DNA of 64,000 nt from Anoplolepis gracilipes (taxonomy: Eukaryota > Arthropoda > Insecta > Hymenoptera > Formicidae), in contig NC_132983.1 of the NCBI RefSeq assembly GCF_047496725.1, positions 10,329,001 to 10,393,000 of the forward strand, in the 5' to 3' direction. Below the pieces are notes generated by a model that saw nothing but the letters and a program-made list of their open reading frames with translations, searched no databases and was not told where the DNA came from. A program made the position numbers and the translations under genes. Shown piece by piece: positions 1 through 9,993 of this stretch (positions are counted from its first letter, which is position 1; each line of letters starts with the position of its first letter).

Positions 1-147
1 CTGGAGGAGGCGCGCATCGCCGCAGGATGAAAGAGAGAGCCCGAAGTAGGCGTGAAGGAAGGATGACCTCGTCAGATAAGTAGCACTAATTTGCCCGATA
101 ATTTCAGTATTAAAATAAGAATAGAAAGCTTGTCTCTATATTTACAG
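1..147. other. GC-richer edge sequence, possible upstream exon
   Basis: The first 90 bases are purine-rich and GC-richer than the DNA that follows, ending near a weak donor-like gataagtag. No open frame of useful length is present. It could be an upstream exon of the transcript suggested at 148-236, or the tail of a mobile element lying outside the window. Confidence 0.2.
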
Positions 148-236
148 GTGTGGACACGAGAGATTAACGGCGAGAAGAATTGACACCGAAAAGATGACCG
201 ACGCCCGGAATGGACAGGGGCCGCGAACTGACACAG
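148..236 (+). other. candidate internal exon
   Basis: An 89-base segment is bounded by a good 3' splice site (tatatttacag ending at 147) and a strong donor (gtatgt starting at 237). A further acceptor-like gtgttacag ends near 348. The segment has no long open frame, so it would be a non-coding or 5' UTR exon. The gene it might belong to is not visible. Confidence 0.25.
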
Positions 237-1140
237 GTATGTATATTTCGAGTAAATTACACGTGAACAATATGATTAATGATTACACGAATATATCTTA
301 ATAATAACGACAACGTACTCACTTCACTAAATTATTATGTGTTACAGGAACCACTGGGGAACACACTGTCACACGGGTGTATACGAGAATGTGGATCTAC
401 AATAATATTAGGATTACAACATCAGTTAATAGAACTTTCCTTTGACTATGATTTCACGCGCGGACAGGTTTCGGACGCTTAAACAATATTAAATAGGTGG
501 CATTAATAATAATCTGATTGTCTAGAGAAGAAAAGATATAACGCTTATATTGTTGATAGAAGTAATTTACTGCGAATGAAAATTAAGATAAAATGTCTTT
601 GAAAGTGATAGATAGAATTCGATATGTATTGTGAGCGCCGTGAAAATCGAAAAAGAGAAAGGAAATATAATAGTGACAGTGGAAACAATTAATCAAGAAT
701 AAATTTATACGACAGTAAACGCAAGAACTGAAAGCTAATTAATAGTATTCGCGATATGCTAGTCTCGAAGTCTCTCTGAATTAATGATTTTGTGTGAATA
801 ATACCGAGTAATGAACTAGAAACACTGATTTGAAGATATAATATTAATTACACTGTGTGAAAATTTGTAAGAGCGTATGTATGATCGAATGCTATTAAGA
901 TAACCGATTATTAAATCGTACGAATGACTGTCTGTACGTACAGTGAATTTACTGAGTACCATATGAACCGAGTATGAATACTGGGTAAACTGTCTAACTG
1001 ATCGAATATTGACTGCTGGTCGAATACTGCCTGAGCGAAAACTGAATTGTCAGAATGAACCGTACAAACTGATTTTACTGTCGGGGCGAAAGCCGAATAC
1101 TCAATATGATCTGAACTGTCTGGACGAGAACTGAATACTC
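237..1140. other. AT-rich non-coding DNA
   Basis: I see no supportable gene. The 67-codon plus-strand frame at 279-482 has no recognisable features. The stretch 950-1140 carries loose reiterations of cgaatactg and gaactg motifs, like a decayed tandem repeat. Confidence 0.4.
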
Positions 1141-1164
1141 AATGTTGAGCGCACGGTGCTCCCG

Positions 1165-1343
1165 TTTATATACCCGTGGTCGCTGAGGGCTCCGACCTTC
1201 TGAATTGTAGCGCGCGCAACGTGGTCCGATCCTGGCCACGCTTGTTTGTCACGGGTATCACGCGCCGGGCAATAGTAAGCGGTCATGGTGTTTGTCCGAA
1301 ATTTTCACGTGATCCGGCGGTTCCTGAATGTTCTAGAAGCTTC
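1165..1343 (-). promoter_or_regulatory. heat shock element with minus-strand TATA box
   Basis: At 1321-1343 five alternating inverted pentamers lie in perfect register: TTC ct GAA tg TTC ta GAA gc TTC. This is the classic binding array for trimeric heat shock factor. About 150 bases away on the minus strand is TATATAAA (1172-1165) in a GC-rich context, which suggests leftward transcription starting near 1140. No long open frame follows to the left, so the product could be non-coding. The HSE match is directly visible; the promoter assignment is inference. Confidence 0.45.
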
Positions 1344-2461
1344 GGGACTAGCAATGTAATATAATATTTATATCGTTATTTCTAGATATATCGCAATTAT
1401 TACTAGCGTTACGATAACTTATCTGATTAATTACTTATCGCCGCATTGTATTATAGCGTTGTACTTAGATAATTGTAGAGATATGAGAGCATTTCGCTAA
1501 TTAACTTATTAATTAACAATTATCTATGATGTCGCATAATGTTATTCGTGGATTACAAGGTCTAAATTAGTCTACAGACGTTAAACTCGCTATTATATAA
1601 CTATATGTATGTATATTATTATAACTAGTAGTAATAAGTAATAATGGTATAAATGTACATGTAATATGCCGTGATATATTTACAATGAATGGATGAGAAG
1701 TGTGTAAGTGTGTATAAATGCATAAATTTAAGACAAGTTTATATTGTGAGAGATTGAGTGTGTAATTTAAATAATGCGCATGGAATATGTATGAATTAGC
1801 TATAAGATCCGAAACTATTGTGTTACCATGTATATGATACATTGATTATGCGTATGTTAATATATGAATATGCCTGTAATAAGTTTATAATAGGTTTATT
1901 GAGAGTGCTTTGTTTGTGCGTACTAATGCGTCACTATGTATATAAATTATTTATAGAGTGTGTGTATTTGCGTGTTACTGGGTGGATAATATGTCTATAA
2001 TAGTCAGATACTGATTAAACATTGTGTAGATGATAAGTTTATAACGCGCGTACTTTTGTATCACCGGGTATATTAGGTGACTATTGTTATATAATTTTAT
2101 GGTGTGTTTATTAAGGAGCGTGTATCTATGTAATTATTTCTGGGTGTTCATTATGCGTTTATACTTGGTTTATGTAGTGTATGATGTGTATGATGTGTAT
2201 TATTGTACCACCGTATATATAGGTATGGTCATTTTGTTTACTATGCATATGTATATTGTAATTATCATTCATCCTCAATAAAATGATAAAGAAGTTTTGA
2301 GAATATTATCACGTTCAAGTTATTTCAGACACCTTGCATAAGTAAAAGTTAATTAAGTAATTGTATATATTTGAGTGACTATCTAACTTTCGTTATCTTT
2401 CAGAGCTTTATTCTTCAGAGTTTTAAACTCTTTATGGGATATTTATATTGTTTTCACTATA

Positions 2462-2525
<64 letters not shown>

Positions 2526-2657
2526 CATGAGTGGTTCATTTTAATTATTATTGATTTTAATTGATCACTTAAATGTTGTCTGAGCCTCGAGGAGTTCTTG
2601 TCAGGTCATTATAATTTGCCTTTAAAACATCTGTGGATTATGATTTCTGCAGCGAGT

Positions 2658-2698
<41 letters not shown>

Positions 2699-3359
2699 AT
2701 GTGTATGCACCGAGTTATCTTCATGGTTGATATATGAAATAATTATAAATGATAGCTGACCGGATTTTTATTGGCAAACCAAATTGGATTTATGGTAAGG
2801 AATTATTATGCAGATGATGGGTTTGATCGAATCTTTTATTGTTGTTAAAATTTGAATTTACTGAAATCACTGCGCTGCGGTGGAGTATGAGTAAAATTGA
2901 CAAGTTATTATATTTGGGTGACAGAATCATTAGATATGTACGTTACTGTGGTATTAATTCGGCTTTGGGATATAAAACTGCATTTAATAGTGAAGGCATA
3001 ATTATATATTGGAGGTGCGGATTAAAATAAATGAATTATTAAAGTTGAAAATATGAGATGTTCCTGGAGTAAAATGGGTCTATAACAATGTGCGCTTAAC
3101 TTTTTATGGCGGGGCTGTAGCCCTATAAGTTGCTACTTTTTTTTGGTTCCTTATGAGTCAAGGCGCCAGAAAATAATTAAGGTCACTGGGCGAGTTTTTT
3201 ATGTGATGTTTAAACCGTTAAAAAAAAAAAAATTGGGTGCTTTTCGATGTTGCGACAACTTTTGATATATTGAGAAAAGTGATTTAGACTGTGCATAGGA
3301 AGTTGCAATTGCACATACGAGTTACTTGGCTTGCTCAGTTTTAATAATTAATGGAAGTT
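1344..3359. other. AT-rich gene desert
   Basis: Low-complexity AT-rich DNA rich in tgtgta and tatgta words. The open frames on both strands (for example 1567-1842 minus, 2084-2281 plus) are short, compositionally driven and match nothing I recognise. Confidence 0.5.
2465..2520. repeat. (TA)n microsatellite
   Basis: An uninterrupted TA dinucleotide run of about 56 bases. A second, 30-base run lies at 2661-2690. Similar runs occur near 15083, 15570, 16210, 19336, 24092 and 39893. Confidence 0.95.
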
Positions 3360-3935
3360 CATATATAGGGTGTCCCAAAAGTACCGATCGGAGTTTATCA
3401 TATGAGGCTTATGGAATTTAACCAAATGAATCGGTCGGTTGTTAAACACTATTTTATACTAATGTTTGGATAATATGACAATGTTAGTTTATATACCGGG
3501 TGTCAATTTATTAAGGTGAACATGTGTCGGGAGTTGTATTTCCGCTTATTCGTAGTTGTGATCTCTTTCCTTGCGTGATTTTAGCTTGTTATATAGATTT
3601 TCTTTATATTTTTGTTATACCGGGTGGTGGTTAATTCTCGATGCGTGTGTCTATGGTGATGTGTACGTGTATGTTTGTGTTTAGTAAGAGTGATGACGGC
3701 GAGGTGGAGTGAACATTGACTTATATTATCGCTATCACTTAATTTATGCTATTCTATTGACGCGTACTTATTATTATGTTTCCTTTTTATTTTTCAGGTA
3801 CTGCAACTAGAGTGACAAAACTAAATGGGTAATTATAATAAAATTAAGATGTTTGACCGATTTGGTAGGCCGTTTCTCTTCCTTTTTTCAGGTGCTGAGA
3901 ATGCGGACCAGAAGGTGATATACCGGGTGGCCGGA
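3360..3935 (+). repeat. reiterated ataccgggtg transposon-end-like motifs
   Basis: The decamer ataccgggtg occurs at about 3494, 3617 and 3920, and a relative, atagggtgtccc, at 3365. The same ataccgggtgtc is found in L2 (about 21230) and L3 (about 63260). Motifs of this form resemble the ends of insect MITEs, such as cagggtgtccc of the foldback element at 39938. No paired inverted end was found here, so these are probably remnants. The flanks hold several tttcaggt words, but no open frame. Confidence 0.35.
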
Positions 3936-4224
3936 AAATAGGTAAGAATTTTCATTGGACAACTAATTAATTATTATCCTTTATTTTTAGGTAGGGGAGA
4001 ACCAGTGATGGGGATAAAACAAGAAAGAGAAAAAAAATGTTCTAGCCGGAAACATAATAAAAAGGTATTTATCGGCTTAATCTATTTTTGATAATAACTA
4101 TATGTATATATATAAAAAGAAAAAGAAAAAGAAATTTTATAGGGGCTTAACGCTTACTATGTCTACTTAACAGGTGACGTATGGAGTTAACGGATGGCGA
4201 CTGGTGTCAAGCGGAGGCGCTGGA

Positions 4225-4405
4225 CGTGAAAATATCGTGGTTGGTAAATGTGATAACACTGAGTACAGTAAGCAAATCCTGACGCGATGTGTCTATACCC
4301 AAAATATTTATAGCACCGCGAGGTTGAAAGTATTTGACATGGGTCGAAGCTAGGTTGTATTGTTGTGCTGAATTCTAGCCCAGTAGTATGGTTTCTTGAG
4401 CTCAT
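4225..4405 (-). pseudogene. accessory gene z2, truncated copy
   Basis: Begins MSSRNHTTG and follows z2 of copy 2 (24917-25318) closely through its first CxxC (YCTQCY). Homology ends at YQPRY, so the second half of the cysteine pattern is missing. A pyrimidine-rich 3' splice site (ttttctctctttatag) lies one base before the ATG and is conserved in both copies. See the 24917 entry for the family description. Confidence 0.7.
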
Positions 4406-4451
4406 TCTATAAAGAGAGAAAAGAATAGTGCAAAAAAGGTCGATAGCTTAT

Positions 4452-4853
4452 TTAATAGAAGTATCCACTTATACGAATTAATGTATTGTCTTCTGTATCA
4501 ATTTGTTCTTCTTCTAAACGAGTTGAGTATGACAAGTATGCATCGTTACACAGAGAACATTGTCTCAATGTTCTTAGCGTAACTAAAGGTATTTTACATA
4601 TTTTACATATTATTGGCTCGTAGCTTTTTGTAATTACAAGATAACGACAATGTAAAAATTTATGGAACCACCTATAGTATTCAGATAGCAGAAGGGAATA
4701 ACAGGTTGCGCAAATTAAGTATCCGCGTTAGGTGTAGGTATATCCGGTGGCTTTAACGCACCACGTAATGTGTAATCATTGTTGTACTCGTGAGAAGGCG
4801 GGTGAAGTTTTGTATGAAGGATCTATTGTTGGTCGTTGGCGGGGCCAACACAT
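4452..4853 (-). pseudogene. accessory gene z1, cysteine-rich, one frameshift
   Basis: About 134 codons from an ATG directly abutting a 3' splice site (tttttggtttcag|atg). The ATG frame starts MCWP and closes after about 25 codons. The cysteine core lies in another frame: LICATCYS, a central H-C, IICKIC, then LRQCSLC, ending at a TAA at 4452. This copy reads through the last CxxC, which copy 2 loses by a frameshift. The CxxC pairs suggest two bound zinc ions. It sits just after the integrase stop. The paralogy with z2-z4 is visible in the sequence; the function is unknown. Confidence 0.6.
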
Positions 4854-4881
4854 CTGAAACCAAAAAGTTGTTCTTAACATT

Positions 4882-5061
4882 TCATCTTGGTTCAATATGA
4901 GCTATCTTCAATTTATCTGCGTGAACAACTCTTGATGAGTTTTTAAATAAAATTTTGACGTTATTGTTGGGCAATATTTCAAGTACTTCAAAGGGTCCAA
5001 TATATTGATCAGAGAATTTTCCTTTAGCTGGTTCTTTCAATAAGAATACGTGATCTCCTTG
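4882..5061 (-). pseudogene. integrase C-terminal domain fragment
   Basis: Encodes the GPY/F-type C-terminal module of a Ty3/gypsy integrase, with GDHVFLLKEP and IGPFEV motifs, ending HIEPR and stop. It matches 25810-25985 of copy 2 almost base for base. Upstream the reading frame continues into unrelated insert sequence at 5062, so the catalytic core is absent. Confidence 0.8.
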
Positions 5062-5484
5062 TGTTACGTCCTGTCGACTCCACGTTTTTTCTCCCACGAA
5101 ATGAACAATAATCGTCCGATCGGCCACAAAAAACTGGTTGCGCAATAGAAAAGAACCGTTATTATCAAATAATGTTTAGACTTACTAAAAACGATATCTA
5201 AACAAATACCGTGTTACGTCCTGGATCGCGAGCGAGGTGCGGTTGCGGTGGTTGGTGTACGCGGATCGCGGTGGCCGAGCGGTAAACCTGTCACGATCAG
5301 CGTAGCAGTGCACCGGAAGCTGGCGGTCGGGACGTAATGGGTAATGAGGAGGATGTGAAGTGAGTAGACAATGAGTACAGATTGTTTACGTATACTAATT
5401 TTTATGTATTTATCATTATTTTATACTAAACATACATATACAGTTATATTTTCTTATATTTTACAAGACGAGTGGACGACTAAA

Positions 5485-5901
5485 TCACGGACGAGTATCG
5501 GGAGGCGAACTGATAGATACTTCAGCGGCCGGCAAGATGCGTACTCGCCTGAAGAAAGGCTGAGAGGAAAAGATCCTTGGTTGCGTAATCCCGAAGTCTA
5601 TCAACAGCGGGGGCACGGGCCACGGACGGTATTCGATAGGCGGTAAGGGCCTGTACGAGGAAGCGACGGCCCCGCTGCTGGATGCCGGTGGAGTGACAGC
5701 GTCGTGGAACGGGTCAGGAGCCGAGGACTCCGCCATATGGTTTCCCGGTGGAGGGTATGTGAAATATCCGACGGATGCTGGGTTCTGACTATCCGGTGGA
5801 GACGCGGCCGTTCGGACCGTTAAATAAGAGCCGCCTTGGTATAGCGACCGGATGAGGCGCTTCAGTTGATGAGCGCGCCCTGATCGACGTGACCGACCCA
5901 T
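5485..5901 (-). CDS. hypothetical 138-residue proline-rich ORF
   Basis: An ATG-initiated open frame with a basic N-terminus (GRSRRSGR) and a proline-rich middle. I do not recognise it. It lies opposite the plus-strand exon-like segment 5467-5642, so one of the two readings is probably spurious. Its composition is GC-richer than its surroundings. Confidence 0.2.
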   Translation of the reverse strand: MGRSRRSGRAHQLKRLIRSLYQGGSYLTVRTAASPPDSQNPASVGYFTYPPPGNHMAESSAPDPFHDAVTPPASSSGAVASSYRPLPPIEYRPWPVPPLLIDFGITQPRIFSSQPFFRRVRILPAAEVSISSPPDTRP

Positions 5902-6218
5902 GATGCAGCTAAGGAGGTAAGCGAAATTATAATCAAAGCCATGGTTGAATACACGGAGGAATATAGACAGGGGTTAGGGATAGTAACGCGAGTGATGAAA
6001 AAGGGAAAAGAAAAAAAAACATACACACATAACCAAGGGGGTCAGTTATGATAGGTGATAAGGGGCTCGTACACGCGCTAATGTAAATTGCTAAACGAGT
6101 TAACTTGACTTTATCTGAGGGGTTGTTGGGACAGGGTGAGCCTTAATGAATTTACTTTAATTTAATATTTATTTTATATTTCAGACCAAGAAGAGCGATC
6201 GGAGGAATTGTGAGAGAC

Positions 6219-6350
6219 GCCCTGAGAGAGTCGCGGTTCGTGGACTGAGAGGAGGCAGATCGCCCTGAGAGAGGCACACTGCACGCTAGGAGGCGGAATG
6301 CCCTGAAAGAGACGCTTCTCAGAGATGAGAGTCGTTCGCCCTGAGAGAGG
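6219..6350 (+). repeat. ~40 bp degenerate tandem repeat
   Basis: The word gccctgagagag recurs with small changes near 6219, 6262, 6300 and 6338, a spacing of 38-43 bases. It forms the right end of the insert, just before ERV sequence resumes. Confidence 0.6.
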
Positions 6351-6375
6351 CGCGCGACGTAGATAAAGGTAGTCC

Positions 6376-7151
6376 ACTGAACTGAATATTTTGTTAGTAA
6401 ATCTTGCATAGTGAGAATGTAAACGTTTCCGTTATCAGATATGGGTAATGGACCTACAATGTCCATTGATATTTTATCGAAAGCCGATCCGGGAGTGTCG
6501 GTGATTACCATAGGCTGTTTAGTTTTTACTCTAGTTAATTTTTTTAATTGACAGGATCGACAATTCTGAATAAAATTTGAATATCCTTTTTCATTGTATT
6601 TCAGTAATAGAAGGTTCGTAATCGATTGTGAGTTTTAGTTATTCTTTTATGTCCACTTTATTGCTGAATCGTGGTATTCGCGGATAAGAGCTGATCTGTC
6701 TTCTATATTTAATGTCTGAATAAGATCAGGAGATTAGCTTCTTGTAGCTCTCTTGCACCGTTATCAAGGGGTTCACCGTTTAGAGTTATAAAGATTACGT
6801 AATTATCATTATGCCTTAACTGTCGCGGCTTATTAAAACTTTAGCTTTAGAGTCAATGGGTACTTCTACGTATGGCAAAATATCGGTTGGCATTAACTCT
6901 GCGTCGCTTTCATCGCTGCTTGTTTCTAAATCTTCATTACTAATAATGCTTTCATTACTATTGTAATCTTCAATAATCATTGAGTCAAAAATTGGTTCAT
7001 TTATAGGTATATTGGGATGCGTTATTACAGGTGGGAGAGTATGGGGGATAACTTCCACGGAGGTTTGGACAGGGAGTTGTGGCATTGAAAATAGAGATTC
7101 GTCAGAGTCAGAGATAGGATCAGGTGGAAGAGAAGGGCTTTTTCTAAAGGG
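6376..7151 (-). pseudogene. pol fragment: RNase H-integrase spacer and integrase core start
   Basis: The minus strand encodes an acidic, serine-rich spacer (NEDLETSSDESDAELM) as in copy 2. After a deletion come the CQLKK zinc-site tail and the first part of the integrase core, with catalytic aspartate in MDIVGPLP. The frame is interrupted several times and lost at 6376. Between 6816 and 6520 stop codons and indels break the frame. Confidence 0.75.
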
Positions 7152-7789
7152 TGTGACGTCCCGTCATTTTTTCGAATCCAAAAATTTAATTTTTTATATA
7201 ATATAATGATCACAGCCTAAAATTGCAGAAGAATAATTATCTCTTTATTATTATTATTTGCTTTGTTACATATATAATCACGCTTTTATTAATTATACTT
7301 AAATATTCAATATTACATTATCAATTATATTATAAAATATTAAAGAATAACTTTAGAAGTAGATTATCGCATAGAATATAACGGACTATACTTGCAAACT
7401 ATAATTTATGAGGCAAGAATTCGATAAAATAGCAATGCGAAATAAGTATTCTTGTACTTTAATTTAATTAAAACTTGCCTAAAAAGTCAAATGGAAGCAT
7501 CAAGATAGATCCATTTTTTATTAAAGTCAACAGTAATAATGATGCATAATATATAAAATTTATTTAAATATATAAAAGAATTTAAAGTTATTAATATTAT
7601 CCTGATGGTTTCAATTGAAAATATCGATTCAACTTATACTATCGTTCGTTAGACATCGTTATGTCTTCAATCATACAGCTATCCGAAAATTTAAAAATTT
7701 ATTACTAACAATTATTTTTAATAACAAATGAAGAAAACGACCTAGAACTTTGAAACACAGCTAACGTGATCAGTACTTCAAGTAGAGTA

Positions 7790-8340
7790 AAAAGAAATTA
7801 ATCCGTTCCCTCTAAGCCCAACCAGTAAAAACAAGATGGCGGACCTCTTATAAACAAATGAAAATTTCTCTTAAATTAATGTACGAAATGGTACGAAATT
7901 AGAACAGCGCCATCTATGAAGGTTCCTTTGTAAGACTGAGTAGTTGCACGCTGATTCGTTAATCCAGTAAAAACAAAATGACCGTCACTTTGTTTAAATT
8001 AATTCCGATTTTCACGAAACTTTCCATAGATGTTATACTTAAAGATTTATACACGATTTAGCCAGTTTTGAACTTCTAAGTTTAAAGATAAAAAAATCCA
8101 TAATGGCAATTTTTAAAGTTGCTCCAAATCAATTGAGACTTTACATAGACTTTAGTTTTATTACTTTAAGGTCAGCCAACATATTTTCGATTTTCTAAGT
8201 CTGAAAACAAAAAAGTTAAAAATGGCGGCAAAAAATCTTAAAATTGCCAAAAACGCATACCCTCAAAGTTTCAGATCATTTGGAGGTATACAACTAAAAC
8301 TCCTTAATTGTTAATTAACAATTAATAATTTTACTCTTAA
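7790..8340 (-). repeat. shared ~500 bp module, inverted relative to subfamily B
   Basis: Holds aagatggcgg, a word block near ccagtaaaaacaagatgg, and aatggcggca. The reverse complement of this arrangement appears in L2 (20590-21060) and L3 (62640-63060), where it sits near the 3' end. In L1 and L-rc it sits near the 5' end. The module is therefore shared by both subfamilies at different positions and in opposite orientation. Confidence 0.5.
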
Positions 8341-9472
8341 AATATTATTTTTATCAATATTAAGAATGAGCACAGCTGATAAGTACATAATTACAATAAT
8401 GCACCTATGATATCTTAATAAATAATTAATTAACAAATTCTCTTTGCAACCATTAAGAAGCCATAACTATATTAGCATATATTAATAAATAATTAATATT
8501 GCATAAATTTAAATTTAATTTTAAGGTCAATAATTTTAGAATGTGAACCACTGGCATCAATAATTGTTGCAAAAAGAAAGAAAGCGTAAATAAAATTGTA
8601 ATATTATATTATAGTCGAGAGTCTTCATATATAATTATTATATATAATAATTATATATATATTAAATAATTAAACATTTTATTAAATAATTAATTAACAT
8701 TTATATATGAAAATTTTATGTTCTTTAAGAACTTTACAACTTTTACTAAAACTCTCCATTATAAAATAATGTAAAAATCGAACAATGTATTATTTAAATA
8801 TTATTAATACTTTATTCTAGCGAAAATATTATTTTATAATAATCTATATTCATTATAAAATTAACAAAAACCAAATTGTAATTATAAAAAAATCGATTGT
8901 TAATTAATTAATTAATGTAGAAGCATAATTTATTAAGTACAAAAGGAATATTATATATATACATATATATATACTTCGATCTTTTTATAAAATTTAATAC
9001 GTGAATAAGCTATGCGAACTTATATTATTTCTCTTATAATAACACGGAATCCAAAATATCAAAATAATTAGTTAATTCTTATATCAAAAGGTAGAGTAAA
9101 AATTTCTGATTTCATACATATATATATGTTCATAAAATAATTGATAATTACTTCAATATAAGAGAAAGAAATTTAGAGTTATAAAAGAAATTTATATGTT
9201 AAAATATTATACGCTTATAACGAATGATCTTTGAATAACCTTCATTATACTACAAGAAAATTGAATATCGGAATAATTATTTGATTCTTCTATCAAAATG
9301 TAAAGCAAAAATTCCTGAATCGATACATATATATATATATATTTATATATTTATATACATATATATATATATATATATTTATAAAATTATTAACGGTTTC
9401 CCTGCTATTAATAAAAAAAATTAGCGTTATAAAAGAAATTATGTATTAAATATTATAAGGCCTTAGTGCAAG

Positions 9473-9640
9473 AAAAGTATCAGGTTTTATCTTGCACGTG
9501 CGTCACCTTGAAAGATTGTTTAGACGGCGGCATCTTTTTGTAAGCCGCCGCGCTCGAAAAAGTATCAGGTTACAAGCTGCACGTGCGTCACCTTGAAAGA
9601 TTGTTTAGACAGCGGTATCCTTTGTAAGCCGCCGCGCTCA
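9473..9640 (+). repeat. two tandem ~85 bp repeats in the L1 promoter region
   Basis: Two consecutive units each contain agtatcaggt, gcacgtgcgtcaccttg, aaagattgtttagac and a gc-rich gtaagccgccgcgctc tail. The element cacgtg is an E-box. The same pair is found in reverse orientation in L-rc near 29300-29475. Their position just upstream of the TATA box suggests enhancer repeats. Confidence 0.75.
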
Positions 9641-9716
9641 ATACCGAGAATTACCTCTACCGAGAGGGCCCACAAGCTCGAGATCCCCGATCTCCGCGGC
9701 CTACATTCAATCTGAA

Positions 9717-9993
9717 TATAAGGCGCGTCCGCGGACGGCCAGACTATTCAGTCGGAAATTTTCAAGAAAACAACTACAAGTAAAAATTATTCAGTCGGAA
9801 ATTTTTGAGAAAGCTGCAACAAGAAAAAACTATTCAGTCGGGAATTTTTTAACAAGCAACTACAAGCAAAGACTATTCAGTCGGAAATTTTCAAGAGAGC
9901 AACAACTAGAAGAACTATCCAGTCGGAACCAGCAACTACTAACTAGCAGCTAAACTTGTAAGTAAAATTGTACTAAGTATTATACTGAATAAA
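9717..9993 (+). promoter_or_regulatory. L1 core promoter with reiterated initiators and poly(A) signal
   Basis: TATAAGG at 9717 is followed 31 bases later by ATTCAGTCGG, a good match to the arthropod initiator TCAGT. The initiator-bearing unit of 42-44 bases is repeated about five times (9747, 9790, 9833, 9876, 9918). A donor-like cttgtaagta lies near 9956 and AATAAA at 9988. This is the order expected of a U3/R boundary and a short leader. The motifs are visible; start-site use is inference. Confidence 0.6.

Larger units (their letters stand above)
5062..6375. mobile_element. unclassified 1.3 kb insert inside ERV copy 1
   Basis: This replaces integrase sequence present in copy 2. The word TGTTACGTCCTG occurs at its edge (5062) and again at 5212, resembling the TGTGACGTCCCG ends of the L elements. 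On the plus strand, plausible exons are delimited by a gtgagt donor (about 5359), an acceptor ttttacaag (about 5467), a gtaagg donor (about 5643) and an acceptor tatatttcag (about 6183). No target duplication could be identified. It could be a fragment of a related LTR element with 5' exons. Confidence 0.4.
4225..7151 (-). mobile_element. endogenous retrovirus, copy 1 (5' and 3' truncated)
   Basis: Minus-strand sequence nearly identical to parts of ERV copy 2: the pol spacer (7150-6740), the integrase core (6511-6376), the integrase tail (5061-4882), and accessory genes z1 and z2 (4853-4225). It breaks off inside z2 at about 4225. L1 begins at 7152. Relative to copy 2 it lacks about 280 bases of the spacer near 6727 and about 535 bases of integrase, the latter replaced by an unrelated 1.3 kb insert. 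It retains the uninterrupted TTCG site (6615-6618) that L-rc occupies in copy 2. Confidence 0.85.

Noticed and set aside
1567..1842. 91-codon minus-strand frame
   Set aside because: Dominated by Ile, His, Tyr and Thr from tgtgta/tatgta low-complexity DNA, with no motif or neighbour support.
5261..5290. tRNA-like word ggtggccgagcggta
   Set aside because: It resembles the D-loop of leucine or serine tRNAs, but no matching acceptor stem, anticodon arm or T-loop (gttcgantc) follows at the right distance.
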